This document shows, piece after piece, positions 1-7,098 of a stretch of DNA of 20,304 nt (positions within the stretch are counted from its first letter, which is position 1; each line of letters opens with the position of its first letter). Position numbers and translations under genes: made by a program. This DNA is from Erwinia pyrifoliae DSM 12163 (GTDB lineage: Bacteria > Pseudomonadota > Gammaproteobacteria > Enterobacterales > Enterobacteriaceae). The notes beneath the pieces were generated by a model that made no database searches, was not told the origin of the DNA, and saw only the letters and a list, made by a program, of their open reading frames with translations. The stretch lies in contig NC_017390.1 of NCBI RefSeq assembly GCF_000026985.1, forward strand, positions 88,324 through 108,627, in the 5' to 3' direction.

Positions 1-3
1 CTA

Positions 4-32
4 AATAGCTGCGCGGAATAGTAGATCACTTT
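4..32 (+). repeat. IS630 left inverted repeat
   Basis: The outer 10 bases (13 counting the flanking CTA) are perfectly complementary to 1147-1156 (1147-1159). The inner part matches in blocks AATAG and CACTTT, with mismatches between. Confidence 0.85.
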
Positions 33-104
33 GAGGGAACTCAGCCCGGATTGTGCGATCTGATCAATCGCCAAATCAAAACAAATCACCAACCGGACTG
101 AGCA

Positions 105-1145
105 ATGCCGATCATAGCACCCATTTCCCGTGAAGAACGACGCCTGATGCGAAAAGCTATCCATAAAACGCGCGATAAAAATCATGCCCGCAGGCTGACG
201 GCCATACTGATGTTGCACCGGGGAAACCGTGTCAGCCACGTCGCCAGAACGCTCTGTTGCGCCCGTTCATCCGTCGGGCGCTGGATTAACTGGTTTACGT
301 TGTCCGGTGTTGAAGGTCTGAAATCGTTGCCCGCAGGGCGCTCCCGCCGATGGCCATTTGAGCATATCTGCACTCTGTTACGTGAACTGATAAAGCACTC
401 TCCCGGCGATTTTGGTTATCAGCGTTCACGCTGGAGTACGGAATTGTTGGCTATAAAAATTAAAGACATAACCGGCTGCCGGTTGCATGCAGGAACCGTC
501 CGTCGCTGGTTGCCCGCTGCCGGGCTGGTGTGGCGCAGAGCTGCGCCAACCCTGCGGATCCGTGACCCGCACAAAGATGAAAAGATGGCGGTGATCCGCC
601 AGGCGTTGGACAAATGCAGCGCAGAGCATCCGGTATTTTATGAAGATGAAGTGGATATCCACCTCAATCCAAAAATCGGTGCTGACTGGCAACTGCGCGG
701 GCAGCAAAGACGCGTGGTAACACCGGGTCAAAATGAAAAATATTACCTGGCGGGTGCGCTGCACAGCGGAACGGGCAAAGTCAGTTACGTTGGCGGTAAC
801 AGCAAAAGTTCGGTGCTGTTTATCAGCCTGCTTAAGCACCTGAAAGCGAGTTACCGCCGGGCAAAAACGATCACGCTGATTGTCGATAACTATATCATCC
901 ACAAAAGCCGTGAAACGCTGAGCTGGCTGAAACAGAATCCAAAGTTCAGGGTGATTTACCAGCCGGTTTACTCGCCGTGGGTCAATCATGTTGAGCGCCT
1001 GTGGCAGGCGCTGCACGATACCATTACACGCAATCATCAGTGCCGGTCAATGTGGCAACTGTTGAAAAAAGTACGCCACTTTATGAAAACGGTCAGCCCG
1101 TTCCCGGGCGGTAAACACGGACTGGCAAAAGTGGAGCGCTATTAG
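105..1145 (+). CDS. IS630-family transposase (DDE)
   Basis: 346 residues, the usual size for IS630 transposases. The N-terminal third carries a helix-turn-helix region (about 25-75) followed by a second DNA-binding segment around residues 100-140. The catalytic DDE domain follows: D181 in YEDEVDIHL, D261 in LIVDNYIIHKS and E297 in NHVERLW, with about 35 residues between the second D and the E, as in the IS630/Tc1-mariner superfamily. The enzyme cuts and pastes the element into TA-containing targets. The reading frame is uninterrupted and all three acidic residues are present, so it is probably active. The last codons lie inside the right inverted repeat. No strong ribosome binding site is visible before the ATG. 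Confidence 0.95.
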   Translation: MPIIAPISREERRLMRKAIHKTRDKNHARRLTAILMLHRGNRVSHVARTLCCARSSVGRWINWFTLSGVEGLKSLPAGRSRRWPFEHICTLLRELIKHSPGDFGYQRSRWSTELLAIKIKDITGCRLHAGTVRRWLPAAGLVWRRAAPTLRIRDPHKDEKMAVIRQALDKCSAEHPVFYEDEVDIHLNPKIGADWQLRGQQRRVVTPGQNEKYYLAGALHSGTGKVSYVGGNSKSSVLFISLLKHLKASYRRAKTITLIVDNYIIHKSRETLSWLKQNPKFRVIYQPVYSPWVNHVERLWQALHDTITRNHQCRSMWQLLKKVRHFMKTVSPFPGGKHGLAKVERY

Positions 1146-1156
1146 ACGCAGCTATT
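1128..1156 (-). repeat. IS630 right inverted repeat
   Basis: Mirror of 4-32. It includes the transposase stop at 1143-1145. It is followed by TA (1157-1158) and g, the remainder of the duplicated CTAG target. Confidence 0.85.
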
Positions 1157-1378
1157 TAGTTCTTTGGCTGTCTCTCTGGCCTTTGATAGTGATAACTCTG
1201 CATAGGAACCAATAACCATAGCGCGCTGCTTGCCAGAAAATTTATAGCGGAATCGCCAGCTTGGAGATTGGTCTACCTGCCTGTATCGGAGATATAGCCC
1301 GCCACCGTCTGCGCGTCCTTCAAAGCGTTCTCCGGCTTTTATCCAGGCGCGGATCTGCATGTCTGTGAGTTTTGGCAT
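1142..1378 (-). pseudogene. P4-type tyrosine integrase, N-terminal fragment cut by IS630
   Basis: The frame from the ATG at 1378 encodes MPKLTDMQIRAW, then DGGGLYLRY, WRFRYKFSGK and GSYAELSLSKARE. This is the N-terminal DUF4102/arm-binding domain of P4-like phage and island integrases. After 74 codons the gene enters the IS630 end at the duplicated CTA; four IS-encoded residues (NSCV) precede a stop. The catalytic core, including the Arg-His-Arg-Tyr residues, is missing, so this copy cannot recombine DNA unless a rejoined form exists. The rest of the gene should lie left of the element, outside the window. I chose the start at 1378 because family members begin this way; the frame is open further upstream to 1561, but that stretch covers the repeat boxes and a terminator and does not look like integrase. 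Confidence 0.85.
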
Positions 1379-1406
1379 TTTGCGAATATCCAAACTTTGA
1401 ATAAGG

Positions 1407-1462
1407 GGTGTACCCAAAGCAATGTACAGAAAACTGATTGGGTACACCTTTGGGTACACCTT
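1407..1462. repeat. Repeated GGGTACACC boxes upstream of the integrase (candidate arm-type sites)
   Basis: Two direct copies of ttgggtacacctt lie at 1438-1450 and 1450-1462, with a 12-bp period. A 13-bp inverted copy, ggtgtacccaaag, lies at 1407-1419 and pairs exactly with 1448-1460. The cluster is just upstream of the integrase start. Short repeats beside an integrase start are typical of arm-type integrase or excisionase binding sites. The repeats are seen directly; the role is inferred. Confidence 0.6.
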
Positions 1463-1504
1463 AACTATGCGCTTTGTTGCGGCTTTATGATAGCCCATGA
1501 CAAC

Positions 1505-1530
1505 AAAAAAAGCCCGCTGTGCGGCGGGCT
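1505..1530 (-). terminator. Rho-independent terminator downstream of yicC
   Basis: Read on the minus strand, stem agcccgc/gcgggct (1524-1530 with 1511-1517) is followed by a run of seven T (complement of A at 1505-1511). It sits 39 bp after the yicC stop and ahead of the integrase start. Confidence 0.75.
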
Positions 1531-1568
1531 GTCTGGTTTTCTGCTGTGTGCTGATAGCCAATAAATCG

Positions 1569-2432
1569 TTACTCGATATTCTGAATCTGTTCTCTCATCT
1601 GCTCAATCAGCACCTTCAGTTCGATGGCTGATGCGGTAATTTCGGCATTGATCGATTTAGAACCTAAGGTGTTCGACTCCCGGTTGAACTCCTGCATCAT
1701 AAAGTCGAGGCGGCGGCCGACGGCTTCCTTCTTCTTCAGGATGTTGTAGGTCTCTTTTACGTGCGCTTCCAGGCGGTCCAGCTCCTCCGCCACGTCAACG
1801 CGCTGGGCCAGCATCACCAGTTCCTGTTCCAGACGGTTGTTTTCCAGCTGTACCTGAGCCTCTTCCAGGCGGCTGACCAGGCGTTCACGCTGCCATTTCA
1901 GCACGTCCGGCATATGCGCACGCACTTTGATTACTTCGGCGCTAACGCCTTGCAGGCGCTGCTCGATCAGAGTTTTAAGCGCTGCACCTTCACTTTCGCG
2001 AGCGATAATAAACTCATCGATGGCGGTATCCAGCGCGGTCAGCAGCTGGGCGGAAATGGCGTCCAGATCCTGTTCCTCTGCGGACATCACGCCAGGCCAG
2101 CGTAAAATATCGACCGGGTTAATTTCCCCCTCGTCGCTTTGCATCTTCACCCAGTTGGCCGCCTGCACCAGCTGAACCGCCAGCTTTTCGTTCAGCACCA
2201 GCGCGCTCTGCGCGCGCGGGTCGGCGTCGAAACGCAGGTTAACTTCGATTTTACCGCGCGTCAGACGGTTGCGAATACGTTCGCGTACCACCGGCTCCAG
2301 GCCACGGAACTGTTCCGGCAGGCGGATATAGGTTTCAAGATAGCGCTGGTTGACGGAACGCAGCTCCCAGGCTGCGCTGCCCCATTCGCCTTTGGTTTCG
2401 CGCCGGGCGTAGGCGGTCATACTGCGGATCAT
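1569..2432 (-). CDS. yicC: YicC family endoribonuclease
   Basis: 287 residues, the full family length. It begins with the hallmark MIRSMTAYAR, has ELRSVNQRYLE (23-33) in the YicC-like N-terminal domain, and ends with the conserved DUF1732 region, GRRLDFMMQEFNRES and LGSKS at about 239-260. E. coli YicC has been reported as an endoribonuclease acting on small RNA such as RyhB; that role is taken from the family. A long helical region with coiled-coil character spans about 150-235. It is a single-gene unit on the minus strand with its own promoter and terminator. The 3' end is intact although the DNA just beyond it appears to be an island boundary, as expected if integration restored the end of the gene. 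Confidence 0.95.
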   Translation of the reverse strand: MIRSMTAYARRETKGEWGSAAWELRSVNQRYLETYIRLPEQFRGLEPVVRERIRNRLTRGKIEVNLRFDADPRAQSALVLNEKLAVQLVQAANWVKMQSDEGEINPVDILRWPGVMSAEEQDLDAISAQLLTALDTAIDEFIIARESEGAALKTLIEQRLQGVSAEVIKVRAHMPDVLKWQRERLVSRLEEAQVQLENNRLEQELVMLAQRVDVAEELDRLEAHVKETYNILKKKEAVGRRLDFMMQEFNRESNTLGSKSINAEITASAIELKVLIEQMREQIQNIE

Positions 2433-2463
2433 ATTGCGTACCGTTTCAGGGAAAGATAGGCAG

Positions 2464-2492
2464 ATTATAGCGATGCAGGCGCTGGCTTAACA
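2464..2492 (-). promoter_or_regulatory. Probable yicC promoter (-10)
   Basis: A perfect TATAAT lies on the minus strand at 2469-2464, about 30 bp upstream of the yicC start. The -35 region (about 2487-2492, TGTTAA) is poor, so only the -10 is firm. Confidence 0.45.
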
Positions 2493-2582
2493 GGCATTCG
2501 CTTAAATGACGGCGTTTTGGCTGACGTTTAATCACTCAGGGCTTAAGATACTGGCCGTAATACCTTAAAACCAGGAGTATCG

Positions 2583-3011
2583 ATGACCTCGCGCATAATG
2601 CTTTCTACCATTCTGCTACTGGCTCTGTCGGGCTGTCGGTCCCCGACAAACCCGCTTATCTCATCCCCGTGGGTAGCCTGTGGCACGGGGGATGCCATGA
2701 CGCAAACCACACTCTATTTTGGCCTTAATCGCCCGCAGGGTACGGCGATTAACGAAACTGAGTGGCAATCTTTTGTTGACGAGCAGGTGACGCCGCGCTT
2801 TAAAAATGGGCTTACGGTGCTTGCCGCGAAGGGCCAGTGGATGGGCAATGATGGCCAGCTGGCGCGGGAAAACAGCAAAGCATTACTGCTGATCCATGCG
2901 GCGAATCAAACCAGTGAACAGGGGATTGAAGCGCTACGTGCGTTATATAAACAGCGTTTTGCTCAAGATGCGGTGATGCGGGTGGATAACCCGGTCTGTG
3001 TCGCTTTCTGA
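2583..3011 (+). CDS. DUF3574-like lipoprotein
   Basis: 142 residues. The N terminus is a lipoprotein signal peptide: a short positive start, a hydrophobic stretch (ILLLALSG) and lipobox LSG-C18, so the mature protein should be lipid-anchored in the envelope. The body (TTLYFGLNRP, EWQSFVDEQVTPRF, NGLTVLAAKGQW) matches my recollection of the DUF3574 family, small proteins of unknown function. There are further cysteines at about residues 33 and 139 that could form a disulfide. The ribosome binding site AGGAG at 2573-2577 supports the ATG. It stands alone, divergent from yicC and convergent with the transporter. No function can be assigned. Confidence 0.85.
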   Translation: MTSRIMLSTILLLALSGCRSPTNPLISSPWVACGTGDAMTQTTLYFGLNRPQGTAINETEWQSFVDEQVTPRFKNGLTVLAAKGQWMGNDGQLARENSKALLLIHAANQTSEQGIEALRALYKQRFAQDAVMRVDNPVCVAF

Positions 3012-3017
3012 AGATGG

Positions 3018-3037
3018 CCCGGCGCGTACGCGCCGGG
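3018..3037. terminator. 20-bp perfect palindrome between convergent genes
   Basis: cccggcgcgtacgcgccggg is a perfect 10+10 inverted repeat, with outer gatg (3013-3016) and catc (3041-3044) able to extend the stem. It lies between two gene ends. There is no T run on either side, so it may act as a bidirectional stem that blocks transcript ends or as a REP-like unit rather than a classical terminator. Confidence 0.5.
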
Positions 3038-3045
3038 TGGCATCG

Positions 3046-4230
3046 TTAAAGAACCAGTCCGGCGAAAGCGGCTGACAGCAGGCTAACCAGCGTGGAACCA
3101 TAAATCAGCTTCAGGCCGAAACGTGATACCACATTGCCCTGCTGCTCGTTCAACCCTTTAATTGCCCCGGCAACAATGCCGATTGAGGCAAAGTTAGCGA
3201 AAGAAACCAGGAAGACTGACAGAATGCCCAGGCCGCGTGGCGACAGTTCTGTGGCGATTTTCTTCAGTTCAATCATCGCGACAAACTCGTTTGTTACCAG
3301 CTTGGTGGCCATAATACTGGCAGCAGGCAAGACATCGGCCACCGGGATGCCAATCAGCCAGGCAAACGGCCAGAAGACGTAGCCGAGGATCTGCTGGAAA
3401 CTGATGCCGAAAAGGGTTGAGAACACGGCATTCACCGCCGCAATCAGCGCAATAAACCCGATCAGCATTGCCAGAATAATCATTGCCACTTTAAAACCGG
3501 CCAGAATGTACTCGCCGAGCATCTCAAAGAAGCTTTGATCTTCATGCAGCTTTTCAAGGCGAATTTCAGGCTCGTCACCGGCAGGCGTCGGGTTGATGAT
3601 CGACAGAACAATAAACGTGCTGAACATATTGAGGATCAGCGCGGCCACCACGTAGCGCGGTTCAATCATCGACATATAAGCCCCGACGATTGACAGCGAC
3701 ACGGTAGACATTGCCGCTGCGGCCATTGAGTAGAGGCGGCGCGGAGAAATATCGGCCAGGATGCCTTTGTAAGCGATGAAGTTTTCCGACTGTCCGAGGA
3801 TCAGGGTACTGACGGCGTTAAACGACTCCAGTTTGCCCATTCCGTTTACTTTTGACAGTAAGGTGCCAATCACTTTGATCAGCACCGGCAGAATTTTTAC
3901 GTGCTGTAAGATGCCGATAAGGGCAGAAATAAACACGATAGGACAGAGTACGCCGAGGAAGATAAACGCCAGCCCCTGCGAGCTCATGCCGCCAAATACG
4001 AAATCAGTGCCCTGTGCGGCATACTTCAGCAGCACTTCAAAGAAGCCGGAGAATGCAGTCACCGCTTTCAGTCCGGCGGAGGCATGCAGGAAGAACCAGG
4101 CGAGCGCCGCTTCAATAACCACCAGTTGCAGCAATACGCGCGGGCGGATTTTCTTGCGGTCAGAACTGGCCAGTAACGCCAGCAAGCCGATAACGGTCAA
4201 AGCCAGAATAAAATGGAAAACAGAAATCAT
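3046..4230 (-). CDS. NupC-family nucleoside transporter (CNT family)
   Basis: 394 residues from the ATG at 4230. It is an integral inner-membrane protein with many hydrophobic segments. It aligns along its length with E. coli NupC, a proton-coupled nucleoside importer: SSDRKKIR after the first helix, the [15 protein letters not shown] loop, [22 protein letters not shown] (146-155), [13 protein letters not shown] and [13 protein letters not shown]. The N terminus [11 protein letters not shown] lines up with NupC MDRVLHFVLAL, which favours 4230; an in-frame ATG at 4245 adds five residues, and neither has a clear ribosome binding site. It probably imports nucleosides for salvage. I leave the symbol blank because nupC itself normally lies elsewhere and this could be a paralogue. 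Confidence 0.9.
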   Translation of the reverse strand: MISVFHFILALTVIGLLALLASSDRKKIRPRVLLQLVVIEAALAWFFLHASAGLKAVTAFSGFFEVLLKYAAQGTDFVFGGMSSQGLAFIFLGVLCPIVFISALIGILQHVKILPVLIKVIGTLLSKVNGMGKLESFNAVSTLILGQSENFIAYKGILADISPRRLYSMAAAAMSTVSLSIVGAYMSMIEPRYVVAALILNMFSTFIVLSIINPTPAGDEPEIRLEKLHEDQSFFEMLGEYILAGFKVAMIILAMLIGFIALIAAVNAVFSTLFGISFQQILGYVFWPFAWLIGIPVADVLPAASIMATKLVTNEFVAMIELKKIATELSPRGLGILSVFLVSFANFASIGIVAGAIKGLNEQQGNVVSRFGLKLIYGSTLVSLLSAAFAGLVL

Positions 4231-4300
4231 ACGCAGATCCAGCATCAGGAATCGATAAAGAGAGGCATTTAGCCATATTTCGCCACGGTTTACATCCCGC

Positions 4301-4317
4301 CAGTCAGACTCTGACTG
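4301..4317. promoter_or_regulatory. 17-bp palindrome, candidate operator
   Basis: CAGTCAGA-C-TCTGACTG has two perfect 8-bp arms. It lies 70 bp upstream of the transporter start and 80 bp upstream of the rph -10. It is followed by TTTT, so a terminator-like hairpin is possible, but no plus-strand gene ends here. A dimeric regulator site is the more natural reading. The regulator is unknown. Confidence 0.4.
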
Positions 4318-4375
4318 TTTTATCCTTTAAATAGTCTTCAGGCGCATAACGAATTGCTTTCAGCTTAGTCTGCGA

Positions 4376-4404
4376 TAGGCAATCATCTGCGAAATCCTTA
4401 TAAT
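4376..4404 (+). promoter_or_regulatory. rph-pyrE promoter
   Basis: TATAAT at 4399-4404 is preceded by TAGGCA at 4376-4381 with a 17-bp spacer. It lies about 40 bp upstream of the rph start. Confidence 0.65.
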
Positions 4405-4441
4405 ACGCAGCCAATTATGTTTTGCTAGCCGGAGATTAACT

Positions 4442-5158
4442 ATGCGTCCATCAGGCCGTAGCGCACAGCAGGTGCGCCCTGTCACATTGACCCGCCATTA
4501 CACCAAACATGCAGAGGGCTCGGTGCTGGTTGAATTCGGTGATACCAAAGTACTGTGCACCGCCACGATCGAAGAGGGCGTGCCGCGTTTTCTGAAAGGT
4601 CAGGGGCAGGGTTGGGTCACCGCCGAATATGGCATGCTGCCACGCGCCACCCACAGCCGTAACGCGCGCGAGGCGGCGAAAGGCAAGCAGGGTGGGCGCA
4701 CGCTGGAGATCCAGCGCCTGATCGCCCGTTCATTACGTGCGGCCATTGACCTGAAAGCGCTGGGTGAATTCACCATTACGCTTGACTGTGATGTGTTGCA
4801 GGCCGACGGCGGTACCCGCACAGCTTCTATCACCGGTGCCTGTGTGGCGCTGGCTGATGCGCTAAACCATCTGGTTTCTATCGGCAAACTGAAGGCCAAC
4901 CCGATGAAAGGCATGGTGGCGGCGATTTCTGTGGGCATCGTCAACGGTGAAGCGCTGTGCGATCTGGAGTATGTCGAAGATTCTGCCGCCGAAACAGATA
5001 TGAACGTGGTAATGACGGAAGATGGCCGCATGATTGAGGTGCAGGGTACCGCAGAGGGCGAACCGTTCAGCCACGAAGAGTTGCTGAAGCTGCTGGAACT
5101 GGCGCGAGGTGGTATTGATACGCTGGTTGCTGCGCAAAAAGCCGCGTTAACCAACTGA
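4442..5158 (+). CDS. rph: Ribonuclease PH
   Basis: 238 residues, full family length. RNase PH is a phosphate-dependent 3'-5' exoribonuclease that trims tRNA 3' ends and works as a hexamer. Visible family signatures are MRPSGR at the start, [24 protein letters not shown], the [14 protein letters not shown] helix, [19 protein letters not shown] (phosphate and catalytic region, about 114-132) and [11 protein letters not shown] near the C terminus. The ribosome binding site GGAG at 4431-4434 fits the ATG. It is the first gene of the rph-pyrE operon. Unlike E. coli K-12, whose rph is frameshifted near its end, this copy is intact, so translation can continue close to the pyrE attenuator as it should. 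Confidence 0.97.
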   Translation: MRPSGRSAQQVRPVTLTRHYTKHAEGSVLVEFGDTKVLCTATIEEGVPRFLKGQGQGWVTAEYGMLPRATHSRNAREAAKGKQGGRTLEIQRLIARSLRAAIDLKALGEFTITLDCDVLQADGGTRTASITGACVALADALNHLVSIGKLKANPMKGMVAAISVGIVNGEALCDLEYVEDSAAETDMNVVMTEDGRMIEVQGTAEGEPFSHEELLKLLELARGGIDTLVAAQKAALTN

Positions 5159-5165
5159 TTCTTCA

Positions 5166-5191
5166 GGCGACCCCCGGGTTGCCTTTTTTTT
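5166..5191 (+). terminator. pyrE attenuator
   Basis: GC-rich hairpin ggcgacc/ggttgcc (5166-5172 with 5177-5183, one G-T pair) is followed by eight T (5184-5191). It starts 7 bp after the rph stop and ends 23 bp before pyrE. In E. coli the equivalent hairpin senses UTP: slow transcription lets ribosomes finishing rph block the hairpin. Position and structure match that model. Confidence 0.85.
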
Positions 5192-5214
5192 GCCTGAATA
5201 TTGAGGAACACGAC

Positions 5215-5856
5215 ATGAAAGCCTGGCAGCGCCAATTTATCGAATTCGCCATCAACAAGCAGGTGCTGAAGTTTGGTGAGTTCACGCTGAAATCGGGGCG
5301 TAAAAGCCCTTATTTCTTCAACGCGGGCCTGTTCAATACCGGACGCGACCTCGCTTTACTGGGTCGTTTCTACGCCCAGGCGCTGGTGGATTCGGGCATT
5401 GATTTTGATTTGGTCTTTGGGCCTGCTTACAAAGGCATCCCCATTGCCACAACCACCGTGGTGGCGCTGGCAGATCATCACGATCGCGATGTGCCTTACT
5501 GTTTTAACCGTAAAGAAGCCAAGGATCATGGCGAGGGCGGCACGCTGGTTGGCAGCGCGCTGCAAGGTAAAATCATGCTGGTGGATGACGTGATCACTGC
5601 CGGAACCGCCATTCGCGAATCGATGGAAATTATTGCCGCGCATCAGGCGACACTGGCCGGCGTACTGATATCCCTCGACCGTCAGGAACGCGGACGCGGT
5701 GAGATTTCAGCCATTCAGGAAGTTGAACGTGATTATGGCTGCAAGGTGATTTCGATCATCACGCTGAACGAATTAATTGCCTATCTGGAAGAAAAACCTG
5801 AATTGGCCGATCGCCTGGCGGCCGTGCGCGCCTATCGCAGCGAGTTCGGTATTTGA
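5215..5856 (+). CDS. pyrE: Orotate phosphoribosyltransferase
   Basis: 213 residues, matching E. coli PyrE in length. It joins orotate to PRPP to form orotidine 5'-phosphate, the fifth step of pyrimidine synthesis; it is cytosolic and dimeric. Visible features are [17 protein letters not shown] (24-40), the flexible catalytic loop [13 protein letters not shown] (97-109) and the PRPP-binding motif [12 protein letters not shown] (121-132). The start at 5215 is chosen because [12 protein letters not shown] aligns with E. coli [12 protein letters not shown] and TGAGGA lies just upstream; an in-frame ATG at 5179 lies inside the attenuator and is rejected. It is controlled by the attenuator between it and rph. 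A Chi-type octamer GCTGGTGG occurs at 5382-5389. Confidence 0.97.
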   Translation: MKAWQRQFIEFAINKQVLKFGEFTLKSGRKSPYFFNAGLFNTGRDLALLGRFYAQALVDSGIDFDLVFGPAYKGIPIATTTVVALADHHDRDVPYCFNRKEAKDHGEGGTLVGSALQGKIMLVDDVITAGTAIRESMEIIAAHQATLAGVLISLDRQERGRGEISAIQEVERDYGCKVISIITLNELIAYLEEKPELADRLAAVRAYRSEFGI

Positions 5857-5873
5857 TGCGATAAAGCGTTGGT

Positions 5874-5914
5874 GGGCTGACAAAAAAAGAGTCAGCCCCC
5901 GTCATGCGACGGGG
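5874..5914. terminator. Double hairpin between convergent pyrE and slmA
   Basis: The first stem is gggctgac (5874-5881) with gtcagccc (5891-5898) around an A-rich loop. The second is ccccgtc (5897-5903) with gacgggg (5908-5914). On the minus strand the second stem is followed, 8 bases later, by seven T (complement of 5882-5888), which suits slmA. The two stems overlap by two bases, so they compete. No T run follows on the plus strand. Confidence 0.55.
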
Positions 5915-5928
5915 CCGCAGGATCAACG

Positions 5929-6525
5929 TCAGATTAATTGAGCGGCCATTAACGGCCAGCGCGCATCAAAGTCAACGGTAGGGCGATAGCGGAATTCGGA
6001 ACGCACAAACCGCGACAGTAACCCTTCACAGAATGCCAGGAGCTGAGTTGCCAGCAGCGCCTCGTCGGTAATAAAGCCTTCACCCTCACGCATTTTTTTC
6101 TCGCGCATCACCTGACGCAACTGCATCTCAATGCGTTCAAACAGCTGGTTAATTCGCCCCTGCAGGCGATCCTGTTCGAACATCAGCGCATGGCCGGTCA
6201 GAATACGTGTCAGACCGGGATTCCGTTCACCAAAGCCCAAAATCAACTGAGTCATCAGGCGCAGGCGCGGCATCGTTTCTTTTTCGTCTTTCAAAATCAG
6301 ATTGATGCGCGTAATCAGGCTGTCTTCAATAAACTCGATCAGGCTGTCAAACATTTTGGTTTTGCTGGGAAAATGCCGATAAAGTGCCGCCTCAGAGACC
6401 CCAACATTCGCCGCCAGCTTGGCAGTGGTAATACGTTGGCTGCCATCACTGGACTCCAGCATTTGCGCCAGTGCCTGCAAGATTTCTTCGCGACGATTCC
6501 TTTTCGCACTCTTTTTTTCAACCAT
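5929..6525 (-). CDS. slmA: Nucleoid occlusion factor SlmA
   Basis: 198 residues, as in E. coli, and nearly collinear with it. It is a TetR-family DNA-binding protein that binds chromosome sites and blocks FtsZ ring assembly over the nucleoid. The helix-turn-helix is [21 protein letters not shown] (32-52); the C-terminal ligand-like and dimer domain includes [38 protein letters not shown], followed by [27 protein letters not shown]. It lies 114 bp after dut on the same strand, in the coaBC-dut-slmA order known from E. coli, so it is probably part of that operon, possibly with its own promoter in the gap. Confidence 0.97.
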   Translation of the reverse strand: MVEKKSAKRNRREEILQALAQMLESSDGSQRITTAKLAANVGVSEAALYRHFPSKTKMFDSLIEFIEDSLITRINLILKDEKETMPRLRLMTQLILGFGERNPGLTRILTGHALMFEQDRLQGRINQLFERIEMQLRQVMREKKMREGEGFITDEALLATQLLAFCEGLLSRFVRSEFRYRPTVDFDARWPLMAAQLI

Positions 6526-6578
6526 CTTTCAAAAGACCCCTGAAACATCACCATAAACGGGCAAAAGCCCACGCAACG

Positions 6579-6600
6579 CCTGTGAGTTATCGCTCACGGG
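6579..6600. promoter_or_regulatory. Hairpin or inverted repeat in the dut-slmA gap
   Basis: An 8-bp stem (6579-6586 with 6593-6600, one G-T pair) has core GTGAG-ttatcg-CTCAC. A shorter GGGC-aaaa-GCCC stem follows at 6559-6570. On the minus strand neither has a convincing T run after it. The half-sites equal those of the SlmA binding consensus but are too far apart. Confidence 0.3.
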
Positions 6601-6639
6601 AGAAAAAAACAGGTTATTGTCGTGGCGGGAGCCGTAGCG

Positions 6640-7098
6640 TTACTGGCGACCGGAGTGGCCGAAACCACCTTCACCTCTTGCGCTGGCATCAAAGTCATTC
6701 ACCAGATTGAACTCTGCCTGTACTACCGGTACGAAGACCATTTGCGCGATACGCTCGCCTGGCTCGATAGTAAAGGAGTCCCGTCCACGGTTCCATACGG
6801 ATACCATCAGCTGTCCCTGATAATCAGAGTCGATTAACCCCACCAGATTACCGAGCACCACGCCATGTTTGTGGCCAAGCCCGGAGCGCGGCAGGATGAC
6901 GGCTGCCAGCTGTGGGTCAGCAATATGAATGGCCAGGCCCGTTGGGATTAAAGTCGTGTCGCCGGGCGGTAGTACCATTGCTTCATCCAGGCATGCACGC
7001 AGATCCAACCCGGCAGAGCCGGAAGTGGCGTAAGTCGGTAAAGGGAAATCGGTCCCTACCCGGGCATCCAGCACCTTAACGTCGATTTTTTTCATCAT
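6640..7098 (-). CDS. dut: dUTP diphosphatase
   Basis: 152 residues. It hydrolyses dUTP to dUMP and pyrophosphate, keeping uracil out of DNA and supplying dUMP for thymidylate synthesis; it is a homotrimer. All five dUTPase motifs are present: [10 protein letters not shown] (26-35), [11 protein letters not shown] (69-79), [11 protein letters not shown] (87-97, with catalytic D90), GERIAQMVF (114-122) and [11 protein letters not shown] (141-151). The start at 7098 gives [11 protein letters not shown], matching E. coli; the frame is open further upstream but inside coaBC. The start lies 23 bp inside the end of coaBC, so the two are probably translationally coupled. No strong ribosome binding site is seen. 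Confidence 0.97.
   Translation of the reverse strand: MMKKIDVKVLDARVGTDFPLPTYATSGSAGLDLRACLDEAMVLPPGDTTLIPTGLAIHIADPQLAAVILPRSGLGHKHGVVLGNLVGLIDSDYQGQLMVSVWNRGRDSFTIEPGERIAQMVFVPVVQAEFNLVNDFDASARGEGGFGHSGRQ

Larger units (their letters stand above)
4..1156 (+). mobile_element. IS630-family insertion sequence, complete
   Basis: A 1153-bp element bounded by inverted repeats. The outer 10 bases, aatagctgcg at 4-13 and its complement at 1147-1156, match perfectly. The match continues imperfectly inward to about 29 bp per end, with shared blocks AATAG (17-21) and CACTTT (27-32) against 1128-1133. The flanks are c-TA on the left and TA-g on the right, which is what insertion into CTAG with duplication of TA gives; this is the known target preference of IS630. 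The right repeat contains the transposase stop codon. Size, ends, target and the single-ORF layout all agree, and nothing looks degraded. It lies inside an integrase gene. Confidence 0.95.

Noticed and set aside
426..1037. 203-codon open frame on the minus strand inside the IS630 transposase
   Set aside because: It is antisense to a clear transposase with all catalytic residues and shows no family resemblance.
4600..5235. 211-codon minus-strand frame opposite rph
   Set aside because: Serine- and alanine-rich composition typical of the opposite strand of a conserved gene; rph is certain.
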